64,000 nucleotides of DNA from Pseudomonas chlororaphis subsp. piscium (GCF_003850345.1 NZ_CP027707.1:2790001-2854000), one strand, 5' to 3'; shown: positions 1-9,670, counted from the first letter of the stretch. Notes: generated by a model not told the origin, from the letters alone. Translations and numbers: made by a program.

Positions 1-501
<501 letters not shown>

Positions 502-594
502 TCATCAAGGACTGAGTTCCTATTGCCGGGCGAAGACCCGGCATTGCCAACCGCGCCTTGCGCACACTCACCACAACAATAAAAAGAGGTGGCT

Positions 595-2028
595 ATGAAC
601 ACGACTTCGGTCAGTGAAGTGATGGAGGCTAGGCCCCAGCGGTCGAGCCCGGTTTCCGGCAGCGCCGACATCGGCACCCTGCTTGATGACGGGCCCTACA
701 CCGGGATGCAGAAGATCGTGGTGTTGCTGGCCGCGCTGTCGATCGTGATGGACGGTTTCGACGGTCAGCTCATCGGTTTCGCCATACCGCTGATGATCAA
801 GGAGTGGGGGATCACCCGCGAGGCCTTCGCCCCCGCGGTGGCCGCCGGGCTGATCGGCATGGGCATCGGCAGTGCCTGCGCCGGGCTGTTCGCCGATCGT
901 TTCGGCCGGCGCATGGCGGTCATCGCCAGCGTGATCCTGTTCGGCACCGCGACCTGCGCCATCGGCCTCTCGCCGGATGCGCTGACCGTGGCGGCGCTGC
1001 GCTTTATCGCCGGGCTGGGCATCGGCGGTGCCTTGCCCAGCGCCACCACCATGACTGCCGAGTTCACCCCGGCGCGCCGCCGCACCCTGGCGGTCACGGC
1101 GACCATCGTCTGTGTGCCCCTGGGCGGGATGCTGGCGGGGCTGTTCGCCTCCCACGTACTGCCGCTGTACGGCTGGCGCACCTTGTTCTTTATCGGCGGC
1201 AGCCTGCCCATCGTCCTGGGCCTGTTGCTGCTGGCGACCTTGCCGGAGTCGCCGCGCTTCCTGGCGCGCCGGCCGCAGCGTTGGGGCGAGTTGACCGCGC
1301 TGCTGGGACGCATGGGCCGGCCCATGCCCGAGGGCGTGCGCTACACCGATGCGCTGGAGCAGCAGAGCGAGCAGCAGGGCGGCTTCCGTGCCTTGTTCGC
1401 CCCCGGCTACGGGCGCGATACCCTGGCGGTCTGGGTGGCGTTCTTCATGTGCCTGACCGCCGTCTACAGCGCCTTCAGCTGGCTGCCGACCATGCTCCTG
1501 GCCGAAGGCTTGCCGCTGGCGCTGGCCAGCTCCGGCCTTACCGCCTACAACCTGGGCGGGGTGATCGGCGCGCTGGTCTGCGCGGTGGCCATGACCCGTT
1601 GGGGCTCGTTCTGGCCGCTGCTGATCTGTTGCGCCGGCGGCGCGGCCAGCGCCTTCGCCATGCAGACCCTGGACGTCGACCAGAACACCAGCCTGCTGAT
1701 CTTCGGCTTTGGCGTGCACGGTTTGTTCGTCAACGCGGTGCAGTCCACCCTCTATGCGCTGTGCGCCTTTATCTATCCCACTGCCGTGCGTGCCACGGGC
1801 ACCGCATCGGCCCTGGCCTTCGGGCGCATGGGCGCGATCCTCAGCGCCTTCGTCGGCGCCACGGTGATCACCCAGGGCGGTGCCCACGGCTATCTGACGT
1901 TGCTGGGAACGGTAATGGTCTTGGCGCTGATCGCCCTGGTGCTGGTACGCCGACATATTCCCCGGCGGGCGCCTGGATCAACCCGGGCCGACAAGCAGCA
2001 CCTTGCCGATCAACCCTCACAACCATAA
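595..2028 (+). CDS. MFS transporter, aromatic acid:H+ symporter type
   Basis: This is a 477-residue inner-membrane permease with about 12 hydrophobic segments. The first membrane segment carries MDGFDGQLIGFAIP, the Asp-containing pattern of the aromatic acid:proton symporter branch (BenK, PcaK, VanK). The loop after segment 2 has the MFS signature DRFGRR. The ATG at 595 is chosen over a GTG at 589 because AGAGG lies just upstream of it. It sits between benzoylformate decarboxylase and an aldehyde dehydrogenase, so uptake of benzoylformate, mandelate or a related aromatic acid is likely. The exact substrate is inference. Confidence 0.85.
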   Translation: MNTTSVSEVMEARPQRSSPVSGSADIGTLLDDGPYTGMQKIVVLLAALSIVMDGFDGQLIGFAIPLMIKEWGITREAFAPAVAAGLIGMGIGSACAGLFADRFGRRMAVIASVILFGTATCAIGLSPDALTVAALRFIAGLGIGGALPSATTMTAEFTPARRRTLAVTATIVCVPLGGMLAGLFASHVLPLYGWRTLFFIGGSLPIVLGLLLLATLPESPRFLARRPQRWGELTALLGRMGRPMPEGVRYTDALEQQSEQQGGFRALFAPGYGRDTLAVWVAFFMCLTAVYSAFSWLPTMLLAEGLPLALASSGLTAYNLGGVIGALVCAVAMTRWGSFWPLLICCAGGAASAFAMQTLDVDQNTSLLIFGFGVHGLFVNAVQSTLYALCAFIYPTAVRATGTASALAFGRMGAILSAFVGATVITQGGAHGYLTLLGTVMVLALIALVLVRRHIPRRAPGSTRADKQHLADQPSQP

Positions 2029-2037
2029 GGAGGTTCG

Positions 2038-2976
2038 ATGAACATCAGCATTCTCGGGGCGGGCGCCATGGGCTCGCTGTTTGGCGGCCTGCTGGCGGAA
2101 AGCGGGCAGCAGGTCACGCTGCTGGACATCAACGACGCGCATCTGGAGGCGATCCGTCGCCAGGGCTTGCGCCTGGAGACCGACAGCGGCGACCGGCGCA
2201 TCGGCGGCCTGAGCGCCTGCCGACCGGAGCAGGTGACGGGCCAGCCTGACCTGTTGCTGGTCTTCACCAAGGCCCAGCACACCGACAACGCGCTACGCGG
2301 TATTGCCGGCCATATCGGCGAGCACAGTCTGGTGCTGACCCTGCAGAACGGCCTGGGCAACGCCGAAACGCTGTGCCGCCACGTCGCCTCGGAGCGGGTG
2401 ATGATCGGCATGACCACCTGGCCCGCCGACATGGCCGGGCCGGCCCATGTTCGCTCCCATGGCCAGGGCGTGGTCCGGGTGCTGTCGCTGGATGGCGTCG
2501 AGCGCCAGGGTGGCAACCAGGTTGCCGCGGTGCTGCAGGCGGCGGGGCTGCAATGCGCGGTGGACCCGCGGGTCTGGACCTCGATCTGGGAGAAGGTGGC
2601 GTTCAACGCGGCCTTGAACAGCCTGTGCGCTGTCACCGGTTGCACGGTGGGGCAACTGGATGCCGCGCCGGAAGGCGTGGCGCTGGCCCGGGCCATCGTG
2701 CTGGAGGTGCTCAGCGTCGCGCAGTCGGTGGGGGTGGCAACGGATGCGCAGCACTGCCTGGAGACTGTGGCTTATGCCATCGCCCACCACCGGACGCACA
2801 AACCGTCGATGCTGCAAGACGTACTGGCCGGGCGGCCCACGGAAATCGGCGCGATCAACGGCGAGGTCCTGGCCAGGGCGCGCCAGGCCGGCATCGCTGT
2901 GCCGCACACCGAAACCCTGCTGGGGCTGCTGCGCCTGATCGAGGCGCGGGCGGCCACCGGAGGCGGTCATGAATAG
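2038..2976 (+). CDS. 2-dehydropantoate 2-reductase (PanE/ApbA) family protein
   Basis: The 312-residue product begins with a Rossmann NADP-binding motif (ILGAGAMGSLFGG) and has the conserved PanE lysine/asparagine region (WEKVAFNAALNSL, about residues 183-195). Family members reduce ketopantoate in pantothenate synthesis. An AAGGAGG ribosome binding site precedes the start, only 9 bases after the transporter stop, so it is in the same operon. In this setting it more likely reduces another 2-keto acid, or is a paralogue recruited to aromatic metabolism. The family is certain from sequence, the substrate is not. Confidence 0.85.
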   Translation: MNISILGAGAMGSLFGGLLAESGQQVTLLDINDAHLEAIRRQGLRLETDSGDRRIGGLSACRPEQVTGQPDLLLVFTKAQHTDNALRGIAGHIGEHSLVLTLQNGLGNAETLCRHVASERVMIGMTTWPADMAGPAHVRSHGQGVVRVLSLDGVERQGGNQVAAVLQAAGLQCAVDPRVWTSIWEKVAFNAALNSLCAVTGCTVGQLDAAPEGVALARAIVLEVLSVAQSVGVATDAQHCLETVAYAIAHHRTHKPSMLQDVLAGRPTEIGAINGEVLARARQAGIAVPHTETLLGLLRLIEARAATGGGHE

Positions 2977-3051
2977 CCACGTAAACCCGGTTCGGCGGCC
3001 TGAGTCGCGAGCCCATCTTTCCTGTGAGTCCTGCCTTCGAGGAGTTTTGTC

Positions 3052-4527
3052 ATGAGTGAGTCCCCAGCTGTCTACAGCGATCTGCACCTGCAACCCATCG
3101 CCGGGGAGTGGCGCGCCGGCGCCGCCGGTAAAACCCTGGCGGTGAGCAACCCGTTCGACGGCGCGCTGTTGCTGGAAGTGGCCCAGGCCAACCGCGCGGA
3201 CCTGGATGCCGCCTATGCCAAGGCCGCCGCGGTGCAGCCGCAATGGGCGGCGCTCGGGCCGTCGGCGCGGGCGGCGGTGCTGCATCAGGTGGTGGCGGTG
3301 TTCGACCGGCGCCGCGAGGAAATCGTCGACTGGATCATTCGCGAGTCCGGCAGCACCCGGCTCAAGGCGCAATTGGAGTGGGGCGCGGCGCGGGCCATCG
3401 CCCTGGAGTCGGCGTCGTTCCCGGCGCGGGTCCACGGGCGCATTCTCGAGTCCGATGTGCCGGGCAAGGAAAGCCGTGTCTATCGCAGCGCCCTGGGGGT
3501 GGTCGGGGTCATCAGCCCGTGGAACTTCCCCCTGCACCTGACCCAGCGCTCCATTGCCCCGGCGCTGGCCCTGGGCAACGCGGTGGTGGTCAAGCCGGCC
3601 AGCGATACGCCGGTGTGCGGCGGCCTGCTGCTGGCGAAGATTTTCGAGGAGGCCGGCCTGCCGGCGGGCGTGCTCAGCGTGGTGGTGGGGGCGGGTAGCG
3701 AGATCGGCGATGCCTTTGTCGAGCACCCGGTGCCTTCGCTGATCACCTTCACCGGTTCCACTCCGGTGGGTCGTGGCATCGGCCGCATCGCCAGCGGCGG
3801 CGCGCACCTCAAGCATGTGGCCCTGGAGCTGGGCGGCAACAGCCCGTTCGTGGTCCTGGCCGACGCCGATCTCGAACAGGCGGTGAGCGCGGCGGTGTTC
3901 GGCAAGTTCCTGCACCAGGGGCAGATCTGCATGGCGGTCAACCGGATCATTGTCGACGACAGCCTCTACGACGCCTTTGCCGAGCGCTTCGTCGAGCGGG
4001 TCAAGGGCCTCAAGGTCGGCGATCCGCAATCGATCGAGACGGTCATCGGCCCGGTGATCAATGAGCGGCAGTTGCAGGGCCTGCGGGAGAAGATCGAACT
4101 GGCCCGCCGCGAAGGCGCCGAGCCGCTCTACGAGGGCGGGGCCCAGGGCAATCTGCTGGCGCCCCATGTCTACGGTGAGGTCAAGGTCGACATGGACCTG
4201 GCGCGCAACGAAATCTTCGGCCCGCTGGTGGGGCTGCTGCGCGCGCGGGACGAGGCCCATGCCCTGGAGCTGGCCAACGCCAGCGAGTTCGGCCTGTCCA
4301 GCGCGGTGTTCACTCGCAACCTGGAGCGCGGGGTGAACTTCGCCCGGCGGATTCGCGCGGGCATGACTCATATCAACGATATCCCGGTGAACGACGAGGC
4401 CAACGCGCCCTTCGGTGGGGAAAAGAACTCGGGGCTCGGGCGCTTCAACGGCGACTGGGCGATCGACGAATTCACCCGCGATCACTGGATCAGCGTGCAG
4501 CACTCGGCGCGTCGTTATCCCTTCTGA
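3052..4527 (+). CDS. Aryl-aldehyde (benzaldehyde-type) dehydrogenase
   Basis: This is a 491-residue NAD(P)-dependent aldehyde dehydrogenase. It shows the cofactor and oxyanion region [12 protein letters not shown], the catalytic base region ALELGGNSP and the catalytic cysteine in GQICMAVNR. The C terminus ([19 protein letters not shown], ending in RYPF) resembles XylC-type benzaldehyde dehydrogenases. It would oxidise benzaldehyde from the upstream decarboxylase to benzoate. A GGAG ribosome binding site precedes the ATG, and a terminator 21 bases after the stop ends the operon. A role on vanillin or another aromatic aldehyde is equally compatible. Confidence 0.85.
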   Translation: MSESPAVYSDLHLQPIAGEWRAGAAGKTLAVSNPFDGALLLEVAQANRADLDAAYAKAAAVQPQWAALGPSARAAVLHQVVAVFDRRREEIVDWIIRESGSTRLKAQLEWGAARAIALESASFPARVHGRILESDVPGKESRVYRSALGVVGVISPWNFPLHLTQRSIAPALALGNAVVVKPASDTPVCGGLLLAKIFEEAGLPAGVLSVVVGAGSEIGDAFVEHPVPSLITFTGSTPVGRGIGRIASGGAHLKHVALELGGNSPFVVLADADLEQAVSAAVFGKFLHQGQICMAVNRIIVDDSLYDAFAERFVERVKGLKVGDPQSIETVIGPVINERQLQGLREKIELARREGAEPLYEGGAQGNLLAPHVYGEVKVDMDLARNEIFGPLVGLLRARDEAHALELANASEFGLSSAVFTRNLERGVNFARRIRAGMTHINDIPVNDEANAPFGGEKNSGLGRFNGDWAIDEFTRDHWISVQHSARRYPF

Positions 4528-4547
4528 TGCGTTGAGCTGACGATATC

Positions 4548-4583
4548 GCCCGGTCTTTGCCAAAAGACAGACCGGGCATTTTT
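4548..4583 (+). terminator. Rho-independent terminator after the aldehyde dehydrogenase gene
   Basis: A 9-bp perfect stem (GCCCGGTCT with AGACCGGGC) has a 12-base loop and is followed by a run of five T. It separates the decarboxylase-to-dehydrogenase operon from the porin gene. Confidence 0.85.
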
Positions 4584-4658
4584 GCAGCCGATAGGAGGCG
4601 GGCCTGGAGCGGCCTGTCGGGGAACGGCTGCGCCTATGCAAAGCGGAGAACAATAATA

Positions 4659-5912
4659 ATGAACACCCCTCACTGCATCCTCGCGCGCTCGCTGGCCGCG
4701 GCTTCATTGGCACTGGGCACGGGCCTGCCGGCCTGGGCCGAAGACGGTGGCTTTTTTGAAGACGCAAAGACTGACCTGGTGCTGCGCAACTATTACTTCA
4801 ATCGGGATTTTCGCGACCCGGGGGCGGCCAAGAGCAAGGTCGAGGAATGGGCCCAGGGTTTTATCCTCAAGTTCAATTCCGGCTACACCCCGGGCGTCGT
4901 CGGGTTCGGCCTGGACGGCATCGCCATGTTCGGCGTCAAGCTCGACAGCGGGCGTGGCACCAGTGGTTCCGAGCTGCTGCCGGTGCATGGCGACGGGCGC
5001 GCGGCGGACAACTACGGCCGCGCTGGCGTGGCGGCGAAAATGCGTATTTCCGCCACTGAATTGAAGGTCGGCGAGTTGCTGCCGGACATCCCGTTGCTGC
5101 GTTACGACGATGGCCGGCTGCTGCCGCAGACCTTCCGTGGGGCGATGCTCGATTCGCGGGAAATCGCCGGGCTGGGGTTGCAGGCCGGGCAGTACCGTTC
5201 GGTGAGCCTGCGCAACTCTTCGGATATGCAGGACCTTTCGGCCTGGGCCGCGCCCGGGGTGACCTCCGATGGCTTCACCTATGCCGGCGCCGAGTACCGC
5301 TTCAACCAGCAGCGCACCTTGATCGGTGCCTGGCATGCGCAGTTGGAAGACATCTATCAGCAGAGCTACTTCAACCTGCTGCACAAGCAGCCGGTGGGCG
5401 ACTGGGTACTGGGGGCGAACCTCGGCTACTTCATCGACAAGGATGACGGCCAGGCGCGCATCGGCGAGATCCAGAGTCGCACCGCCTATGCCTTGCTCTC
5501 GGCCTCAACCGCTGGCCATACCCTGTACCTGGGCTTGCAGAAGGTCAGTGGCGACAGCCCGTGGATGTCGGTGTATGGCAGCAGCGGCCGGACCCTGGGC
5601 AACGATATGTTCAACGGCAACTTCAGCAACGCCGACGAGCGTTCCTGGCAGGTGCGTTATGACTACAACTTTGCCGCCATGGGCGTGCCGGGATTGTTGG
5701 CGATGGTGCGCTATGGGCATGGCGAGAATGCCACGACCAAGGCTGGGAGCAATGGCAAGGAGTGGGAACGGGATACGGAGGTGGGGTATACCTTTCAGAG
5801 TGGGAGTCTGAAGAACCTTAGTGTGCGGGTGAATAACGCTACCAATCGGCGCAGCTTCAATAGCGACTTTGATCAGACTCGGGTGATTGTGAGTTATCCG
5901 TTGTCGTTCTGA
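4659..5912 (+). CDS. OprD-family outer-membrane porin
   Basis: The product has 417 residues. A signal peptide is cleaved after PAWA, and the mature chain begins EDGGFFEDAKTDLVLRNYY, typical of OprD/BenF-type substrate-specific porins. Length, alternating beta-strand pattern and terminal phenylalanine (SYPLSF) fit an 18-strand barrel. The start at 4659 is chosen because it gives a clean signal peptide with GCGGAG upstream; the open frame extends further 5' but that part is not signal-like. It follows the aromatic operon after a terminator, so it may have its own promoter. Transport of an aromatic acid into the periplasm is inference. Confidence 0.88.
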   Translation: MNTPHCILARSLAAASLALGTGLPAWAEDGGFFEDAKTDLVLRNYYFNRDFRDPGAAKSKVEEWAQGFILKFNSGYTPGVVGFGLDGIAMFGVKLDSGRGTSGSELLPVHGDGRAADNYGRAGVAAKMRISATELKVGELLPDIPLLRYDDGRLLPQTFRGAMLDSREIAGLGLQAGQYRSVSLRNSSDMQDLSAWAAPGVTSDGFTYAGAEYRFNQQRTLIGAWHAQLEDIYQQSYFNLLHKQPVGDWVLGANLGYFIDKDDGQARIGEIQSRTAYALLSASTAGHTLYLGLQKVSGDSPWMSVYGSSGRTLGNDMFNGNFSNADERSWQVRYDYNFAAMGVPGLLAMVRYGHGENATTKAGSNGKEWERDTEVGYTFQSGSLKNLSVRVNNATNRRSFNSDFDQTRVIVSYPLSF

Positions 5913-6037
5913 GGCTTCCGGCTCCATCGCGGGCGGGAGCGGCCGGTCGACGCTCGATTGCCTGCGATGGTGTTTGTTCTGGCGCTGCATTTTTGGGTGG
6001 TGCACATTGCAGTCACGGCGGATACGTTTGCAGGCTT

Positions 6038-6064
6038 CTGTAGGAGCGAGGCTTGCCCGCGATA
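6038..6064. repeat. REP-like element, copy 1
   Basis: The sequence CTGTAGGAGCGAGGCTTGCC continuing CGCGATA matches the common Pseudomonas repetitive extragenic palindrome type. An identical 26-base core recurs at 6551. Confidence 0.75.
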
Positions 6065-6421
6065 GCGTCCGTGCTGGCGCTGCATTTTTTGGACGGAGTG
6101 CATATCCATTCCTGCGGTAACGGCAGCTTAGGGTTCCGCCCTTACGGCGGGTCACTTTGGAAGAGCGCCAAAGTAACCAAAGCGCTTTGCCCCACCACTC
6201 GGTGCCTCGCCTAGGCTCGGCATGCCCGAACGAAGGCATTGCTCCGTGGGCCGCCGCCACAGGCCATCCATGGCCTGGGGCGGCTAACCCGGCATCCCTG
6301 CCGGGTTACCCACGGCTCAATACCTGCGTTCGGCCATCGTGGTTAACGGGGCCTTCAGATCAAAAGCCAAAGCAAGAGCAAGACGGCGGCCTGCCGGCCG
6401 GCCTGGGGGTGAGTACATTCC

Positions 6422-6526
6422 CTGTAGCCGCTGCCGAAGGCTGCGATCGACCGCGAAGCGGGCGCAGGGATTTTTAGGCCGTTGAAGGACCTTCGGTCCT
6501 ATCGCAGCCTTCGGCAGCGACTACAG
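6422..6526. repeat. Inverted repeat with 26-base arms
   Basis: The arms at 6422-6447 and 6501-6526 are reverse complements with one mismatch (core CTGCCGAAGGCTGCGAT). The spacer contains a second short hairpin (AGGACCTTCGGTCCT). It could fold into a long stem. The arm sequence is a familiar dispersed motif in Pseudomonas. Confidence 0.8.
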
Positions 6527-6550
6527 GGGAGGCAGTAGGTTGCGCATCAT

Positions 6551-6576
6551 CTGTAGGAGCGAGGCTTGCCCGCGAT
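6551..6576. repeat. REP-like element, copy 2
   Basis: This is identical over 26 bases to copy 1 at 6038 and lies in the same orientation about 100 bases upstream of vanR. Confidence 0.75.
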
Positions 6577-6677
6577 GAGGTCCGTGAGGTCGCCATCGCC
6601 AGCACGCCTGTATCAGCATGCCGCCAACGCAAGGCTTGCGGTACTATGGCCGCCCACGTTTTCTGGAAGTTGCCTGG

Positions 6678-7391
6678 ATGAGTAAGCCCGGTCAATTGGT
6701 GCTGGTCGCGCTGCGCAAGATGATCGCCTCGGGCGAGCTGGCGGCGGGGGAGCGGTTGATGGAGATTCCCACGGCGGAGTTGTTCGGGGTGTCGCGGATG
6801 CCGGTGCGCATGGCGTTTCGCACCCTGGAGCAGGAAGGCCTGCTGGTGCGTTTTGGCGGGCGTGGGTTCCAGGTGCGTTCGGTGAGTGCCGAGGACATCG
6901 CCGGCGCGGTCGAGGTGCGGGGTGTGCTCGAGGGGCTGGCGGCGCGTCAGACTGCCGAGCGCGGCTTGTCGGAGGAGGCGCGGGCGGCCCTTGAGTTGTG
7001 CCTGGCCCAGGGCGACCAGTTGTTCGCCAAGGGTTATGTGACCGAGGACGACCTGGAGGTCTATCACGACCTCAACATGCGTTTTCACCAGGTGATTGTC
7101 GAAGGCAGCCACAACCCGGCGATCGCCGACGCCCTGGCGCGCAACGATCACCTGCCGTTCGCCTCGGTGACCGCGCTGGCGGTGGATCGCCAGGACATGG
7201 CCCGCGAATACCGGCGCTTCAACTACGCCCATATGCAGCACCATTCGGTGTTCGATGCCCTGGTCAATCGCCAGGGCGCGCGGGCCGAGGCGATCATGCG
7301 CGAGCATGCCAACGCCACCTTGCGTTATGCCGAGATCTTCAGCAGCGCGGCGGCGGACGAGCGGATGAAGGTCATTCTCCGCCCCGCGTGA
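6678..7391 (+). CDS. vanR: GntR-family (FCD) regulator, probable vanillate repressor VanR
   Basis: The 237-residue protein has an N-terminal winged helix-turn-helix (GERLMEIPTAELFGVSRMPV followed by RMAFRTLEQEGLL) and an all-helical FCD effector domain with metal-ligand-type residues (HDLNMRFHQVIVEGS). The ATG at 6678 fits family starts; an upstream in-frame ATG at 6618 lies close to the repeats. It faces vanBA tail to tail, with 6 bases between the stops, an arrangement common for vanR. It should repress vanAB through the palindromes at 9551 and 9659 until vanillate binds. The VanR name rests on family plus neighbours. Confidence 0.85.
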   Translation: MSKPGQLVLVALRKMIASGELAAGERLMEIPTAELFGVSRMPVRMAFRTLEQEGLLVRFGGRGFQVRSVSAEDIAGAVEVRGVLEGLAARQTAERGLSEEARAALELCLAQGDQLFAKGYVTEDDLEVYHDLNMRFHQVIVEGSHNPAIADALARNDHLPFASVTALAVDRQDMAREYRRFNYAHMQHHSVFDALVNRQGARAEAIMREHANATLRYAEIFSSAAADERMKVILRPA

Positions 7392-7397
7392 ATCCCC

Positions 7398-8348
7398 TCA
7401 GATATCCAGCACCAGCAGCGGCGTTTTCGAGCGTGAGCAGCAGGGGGTGAACTGGTCGTTGCGCGCCTGCTCGTCCTCGGTGAGGAACAGGTCGCGGTGC
7501 TCCGGCACCCCCTCCAGCACCCGGGTCAGGCAGGTGCCGCAAATCCCTTGTTCGCAGGACATGGCAATCTCGATGCCATGGCTCTCCAGAACTTGCACCA
7601 CGCTCTTGTCCGCAGGCACCTCAAAGACCTGGCCACTGCTGGCGACCTTGACCGAGAAACCGCCATTGGCTCGGGTATCGAGGGGAGCGGCGGCGAAGTA
7701 TTCGCGATGCAGGCATGGCTCCTGCCAGCCCGCGGCCTTGGCCGTGTCCAGCACGTGCTGCATAAAGCCGCCGGGGCCGCACACATAGACATGAACGTCG
7801 TTGCGCGGCGCGGCCAGGACCTTGGCCGCGTCCAGTGCTGTCTCGGGTTCCTGGTCGAAATGCAGGAATATCCGGTCGGCAAAAGACGAGCTACATAGAC
7901 GCTGGACAAAGGCCGCGCGCTCCCGCGAACGGGCGCAGTAGTGCAGCTCGAAATCCGCGCCGCTGTGGGCCAGGCGTTCGGCCATGCACAGGATCGGGGT
8001 GATGCCGATGCCGCCGGCGAACAGCAGGCTGCGCCGGGCTTCATGGGCCAACGGAAACAGATTGCGCGGCTCGCTGATAGGCAGCCGCATGCCGGGGTGG
8101 ATCTGCTCGTGCATGGCCAGCGAGCCGCCCCGTGAGCTCGGGTCCTTGAGCACGCCGATCAGGTAGCGATGGCGCTCTTCAGGGTGGTTGCACAGGGAGT
8201 ATTGGCGGATCAAGCCGCCGGGCAGGTGCACATCGATATGCGCGCCGGCGCTGAAGGCCGGCAGCGGGCTGTCATCGGCGCTGGCCAGCTCGTAGCTGCA
8301 GATGTCCTGGGCTTCGTCGTTACGGGATACCACCACCACATCGATCAT
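7398..8348 (-). CDS. vanB: Vanillate O-demethylase, reductase subunit
   Basis: This 316-residue class IA oxygenase reductase has an FMN/NAD-binding domain (RQYSLCN near residue 69, FAGGIGITPILCMAE near 110) and a C-terminal plant-type [2Fe-2S] ferredoxin with CEQGICGTC plus a later Cys (FTPCC). It passes electrons from NADH to the VanA Rieske oxygenase, converting vanillate to protocatechuate and formaldehyde. The length matches VanB. It lies 108 bases downstream of vanA on the same strand and is expected to share its transcript. Confidence 0.93.
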   Translation of the reverse strand: MIDVVVVSRNDEAQDICSYELASADDSPLPAFSAGAHIDVHLPGGLIRQYSLCNHPEERHRYLIGVLKDPSSRGGSLAMHEQIHPGMRLPISEPRNLFPLAHEARRSLLFAGGIGITPILCMAERLAHSGADFELHYCARSRERAAFVQRLCSSSFADRIFLHFDQEPETALDAAKVLAAPRNDVHVYVCGPGGFMQHVLDTAKAAGWQEPCLHREYFAAAPLDTRANGGFSVKVASSGQVFEVPADKSVVQVLESHGIEIAMSCEQGICGTCLTRVLEGVPEHRDLFLTEDEQARNDQFTPCCSRSKTPLLVLDI

Positions 8349-8456
8349 CGTCGGTCCTCCGAGTGCTGCCGCCCATGGCGGTCACTTCTGTTTCTTTTCT
8401 TGGGGAAAGGGCAGGGCGCGGCACCGGTGCACTGCCGGCGTAGTGCCGCGCCGGAT

Positions 8457-9518
8457 TCAGGCCGTGGCCGTGGCGATCAGCTGCGCTTCGCCGGTGCGCT
8501 CCTGGGCGATCAGGCGCTCCAGCACCCGCCGCGACTGCACGCCGCCAGCGTCGATATTCAGCTTGAGCAGGTTGCGCGTGGGGTGGGCCAGCAGGTTCTG
8601 CTGCTGGCGTTCGAGCATCTCCAGGTCTTCGCTGAAAATCTTGCCCTGGCCTTCGCGAATGCTCGCGGTCAGCGCCTCGTCCTTCGGGTTGAAGTTGCGC
8701 GCCATGCCCCAGAAGTACCAGATCGAGGTGTCGCTCTCCGGGGTGATGAAATCCACCACTATGCTCGACGCCTTGAACTGCGCCGGCGCGTTGTAGCCGC
8801 CTTGGCCGGCATGGGCCACGCCGACTTCGATCAGTACATGACTGGGCGGGGTGAAGCGGCAGATCTGCCAGCGGTCCACCGGCACGTCGTCGGCCAGGCC
8901 GTTGCCGCGCAGGGCCATGCGCCAGAACGGCGGGGCCATGATGTTTTCCATATGCCGCGCGGTGACCACTTCATCGCCATCGACCCTGGTGGTCGGCGGC
9001 GCCTCGTCGATTTCCTTCTGGCCGATGCTGGAAGCGTGGACGTAGGTTTCGTGGGTCAGGTCCATCAGGTTGTCGATCATCAAGCGGTAGTCGCACTGGA
9101 TGTGGAACAGCCCGCCACCGTAGGCCCACTCGTCGCTGACCGCCCATTCCAGATGATGGATCAGCGCCGGATCGGCCAACGCCTGATCGCCGGGCCAGAC
9201 CCAGATAAAGCCGTAGCGCTCGACCACGGCAAAGGTCTTGTTGCAGGGAAAGCCGCGCACCCGTTGCCCGGGCATTTCCACGGTCTTGCCATCGCAACCC
9301 ATCACCAGCCCGTGATAACCGCACACCAGGTTGCCGTTTTCCACATAGCCCAGGGAGAGCGGCGCGCCGCGATGGGGGCAGAAATCCTCGACCGCCGCCA
9401 CCTTGCCTTCAGGCCCCCGGTAAAAAACCATCTTTTCACCACAGATCTGCCGCCCCAGGGGCTTGTCGGCGATTTCATCGGGGGTGCAGGCAACGTACCA
9501 GGTGTTCTTGGGGTACAT
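8457..9518 (-). CDS. vanA: Vanillate O-demethylase, oxygenase subunit
   Basis: The product is a 353-residue Rieske non-haem iron oxygenase. The Rieske cluster ligands are C47-x-H49 and C66-x2-H69 (CPHRG and CGYHG). The mononuclear iron histidines are in MDLTHETYVHASS. Full length, start (MYPKNTWYVACTPDE) and adjacent vanB identify VanA, which demethylates vanillate to protocatechuate. A CTGGAGAG ribosome binding site precedes the ATG. Transcription is predicted from the promoter at 9562-9590, under control of VanR. Confidence 0.95.
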   Translation of the reverse strand: MYPKNTWYVACTPDEIADKPLGRQICGEKMVFYRGPEGKVAAVEDFCPHRGAPLSLGYVENGNLVCGYHGLVMGCDGKTVEMPGQRVRGFPCNKTFAVVERYGFIWVWPGDQALADPALIHHLEWAVSDEWAYGGGLFHIQCDYRLMIDNLMDLTHETYVHASSIGQKEIDEAPPTTRVDGDEVVTARHMENIMAPPFWRMALRGNGLADDVPVDRWQICRFTPPSHVLIEVGVAHAGQGGYNAPAQFKASSIVVDFITPESDTSIWYFWGMARNFNPKDEALTASIREGQGKIFSEDLEMLERQQQNLLAHPTRNLLKLNIDAGGVQSRRVLERLIAQERTGEAQLIATATA

Positions 9519-9550
9519 GGAGGCTCTCCAGGATGGTGATTGTTTTTATT

Positions 9551-9564
9551 TAATGGATCCATTA
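9551..9564. promoter_or_regulatory. Predicted VanR operator O1
   Basis: TAATGGATCCATTA is a perfect 14-base palindrome overlapping the predicted -10 box of vanA. It resembles the GGATCC-centred palindrome known for the Caulobacter VanR operator, with A/T flanks differing. Binding here would block RNA polymerase. Confidence 0.75.
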
Positions 9565-9590
9565 GATGGGTGGTGGTGTTTGAGTGTCAA
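9562..9590 (-). promoter_or_regulatory. Predicted sigma-70 promoter of vanAB
   Basis: On the minus strand a perfect -35 hexamer TTGACA (9590-9585) is followed by a 17-base spacer and the -10-like ATCTAA (9567-9562), 43 bases upstream of the vanA start. Confidence 0.6.
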
Positions 9591-9658
9591 CGAATGAAAT
9601 AGAGTTTACGGTTATTTTATGGGCGATTATCGGACTATAAGTTACTGTTAAGGTTTTT

Positions 9659-9670
9659 AATGGATCCATT
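9659..9670. promoter_or_regulatory. Predicted VanR operator O2
   Basis: AATGGATCCATT repeats the core of O1 exactly, 108 bases further upstream. Two equal sites suggest cooperative or looping repression of vanAB. Confidence 0.65.

Larger units (their letters stand above)
5913..6677. repeat. 765-base intergenic region of composite repeats
   Basis: No convincing gene lies here. The region holds two REP-like copies (see separate entries) and a segment at about 6124-6360 starting GCTTAGGGTTCCGCCCTTAC, with internal short inverted repeats, which I recognise as a long dispersed intergenic repeat of fluorescens-group genomes. A third element has long inverted arms at 6422-6526. The phrase CTGGCGCTGCATTTTTTGG or close to it occurs twice (near 5979 and 6073). 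An open frame at 6157-6477 follows the repeat and looks spurious. Confidence 0.75.

Noticed and set aside
2293..4767. 824-residue open frame on the minus strand
   Set aside because: It is antisense to the PanE-type and aldehyde dehydrogenase genes; its Arg/His/Gln-rich composition is that of a shadow frame in GC-rich DNA.
6157..6477. 106-residue plus-strand frame
   Set aside because: It lies wholly in dispersed repeat sequence and is a typical false gene call.
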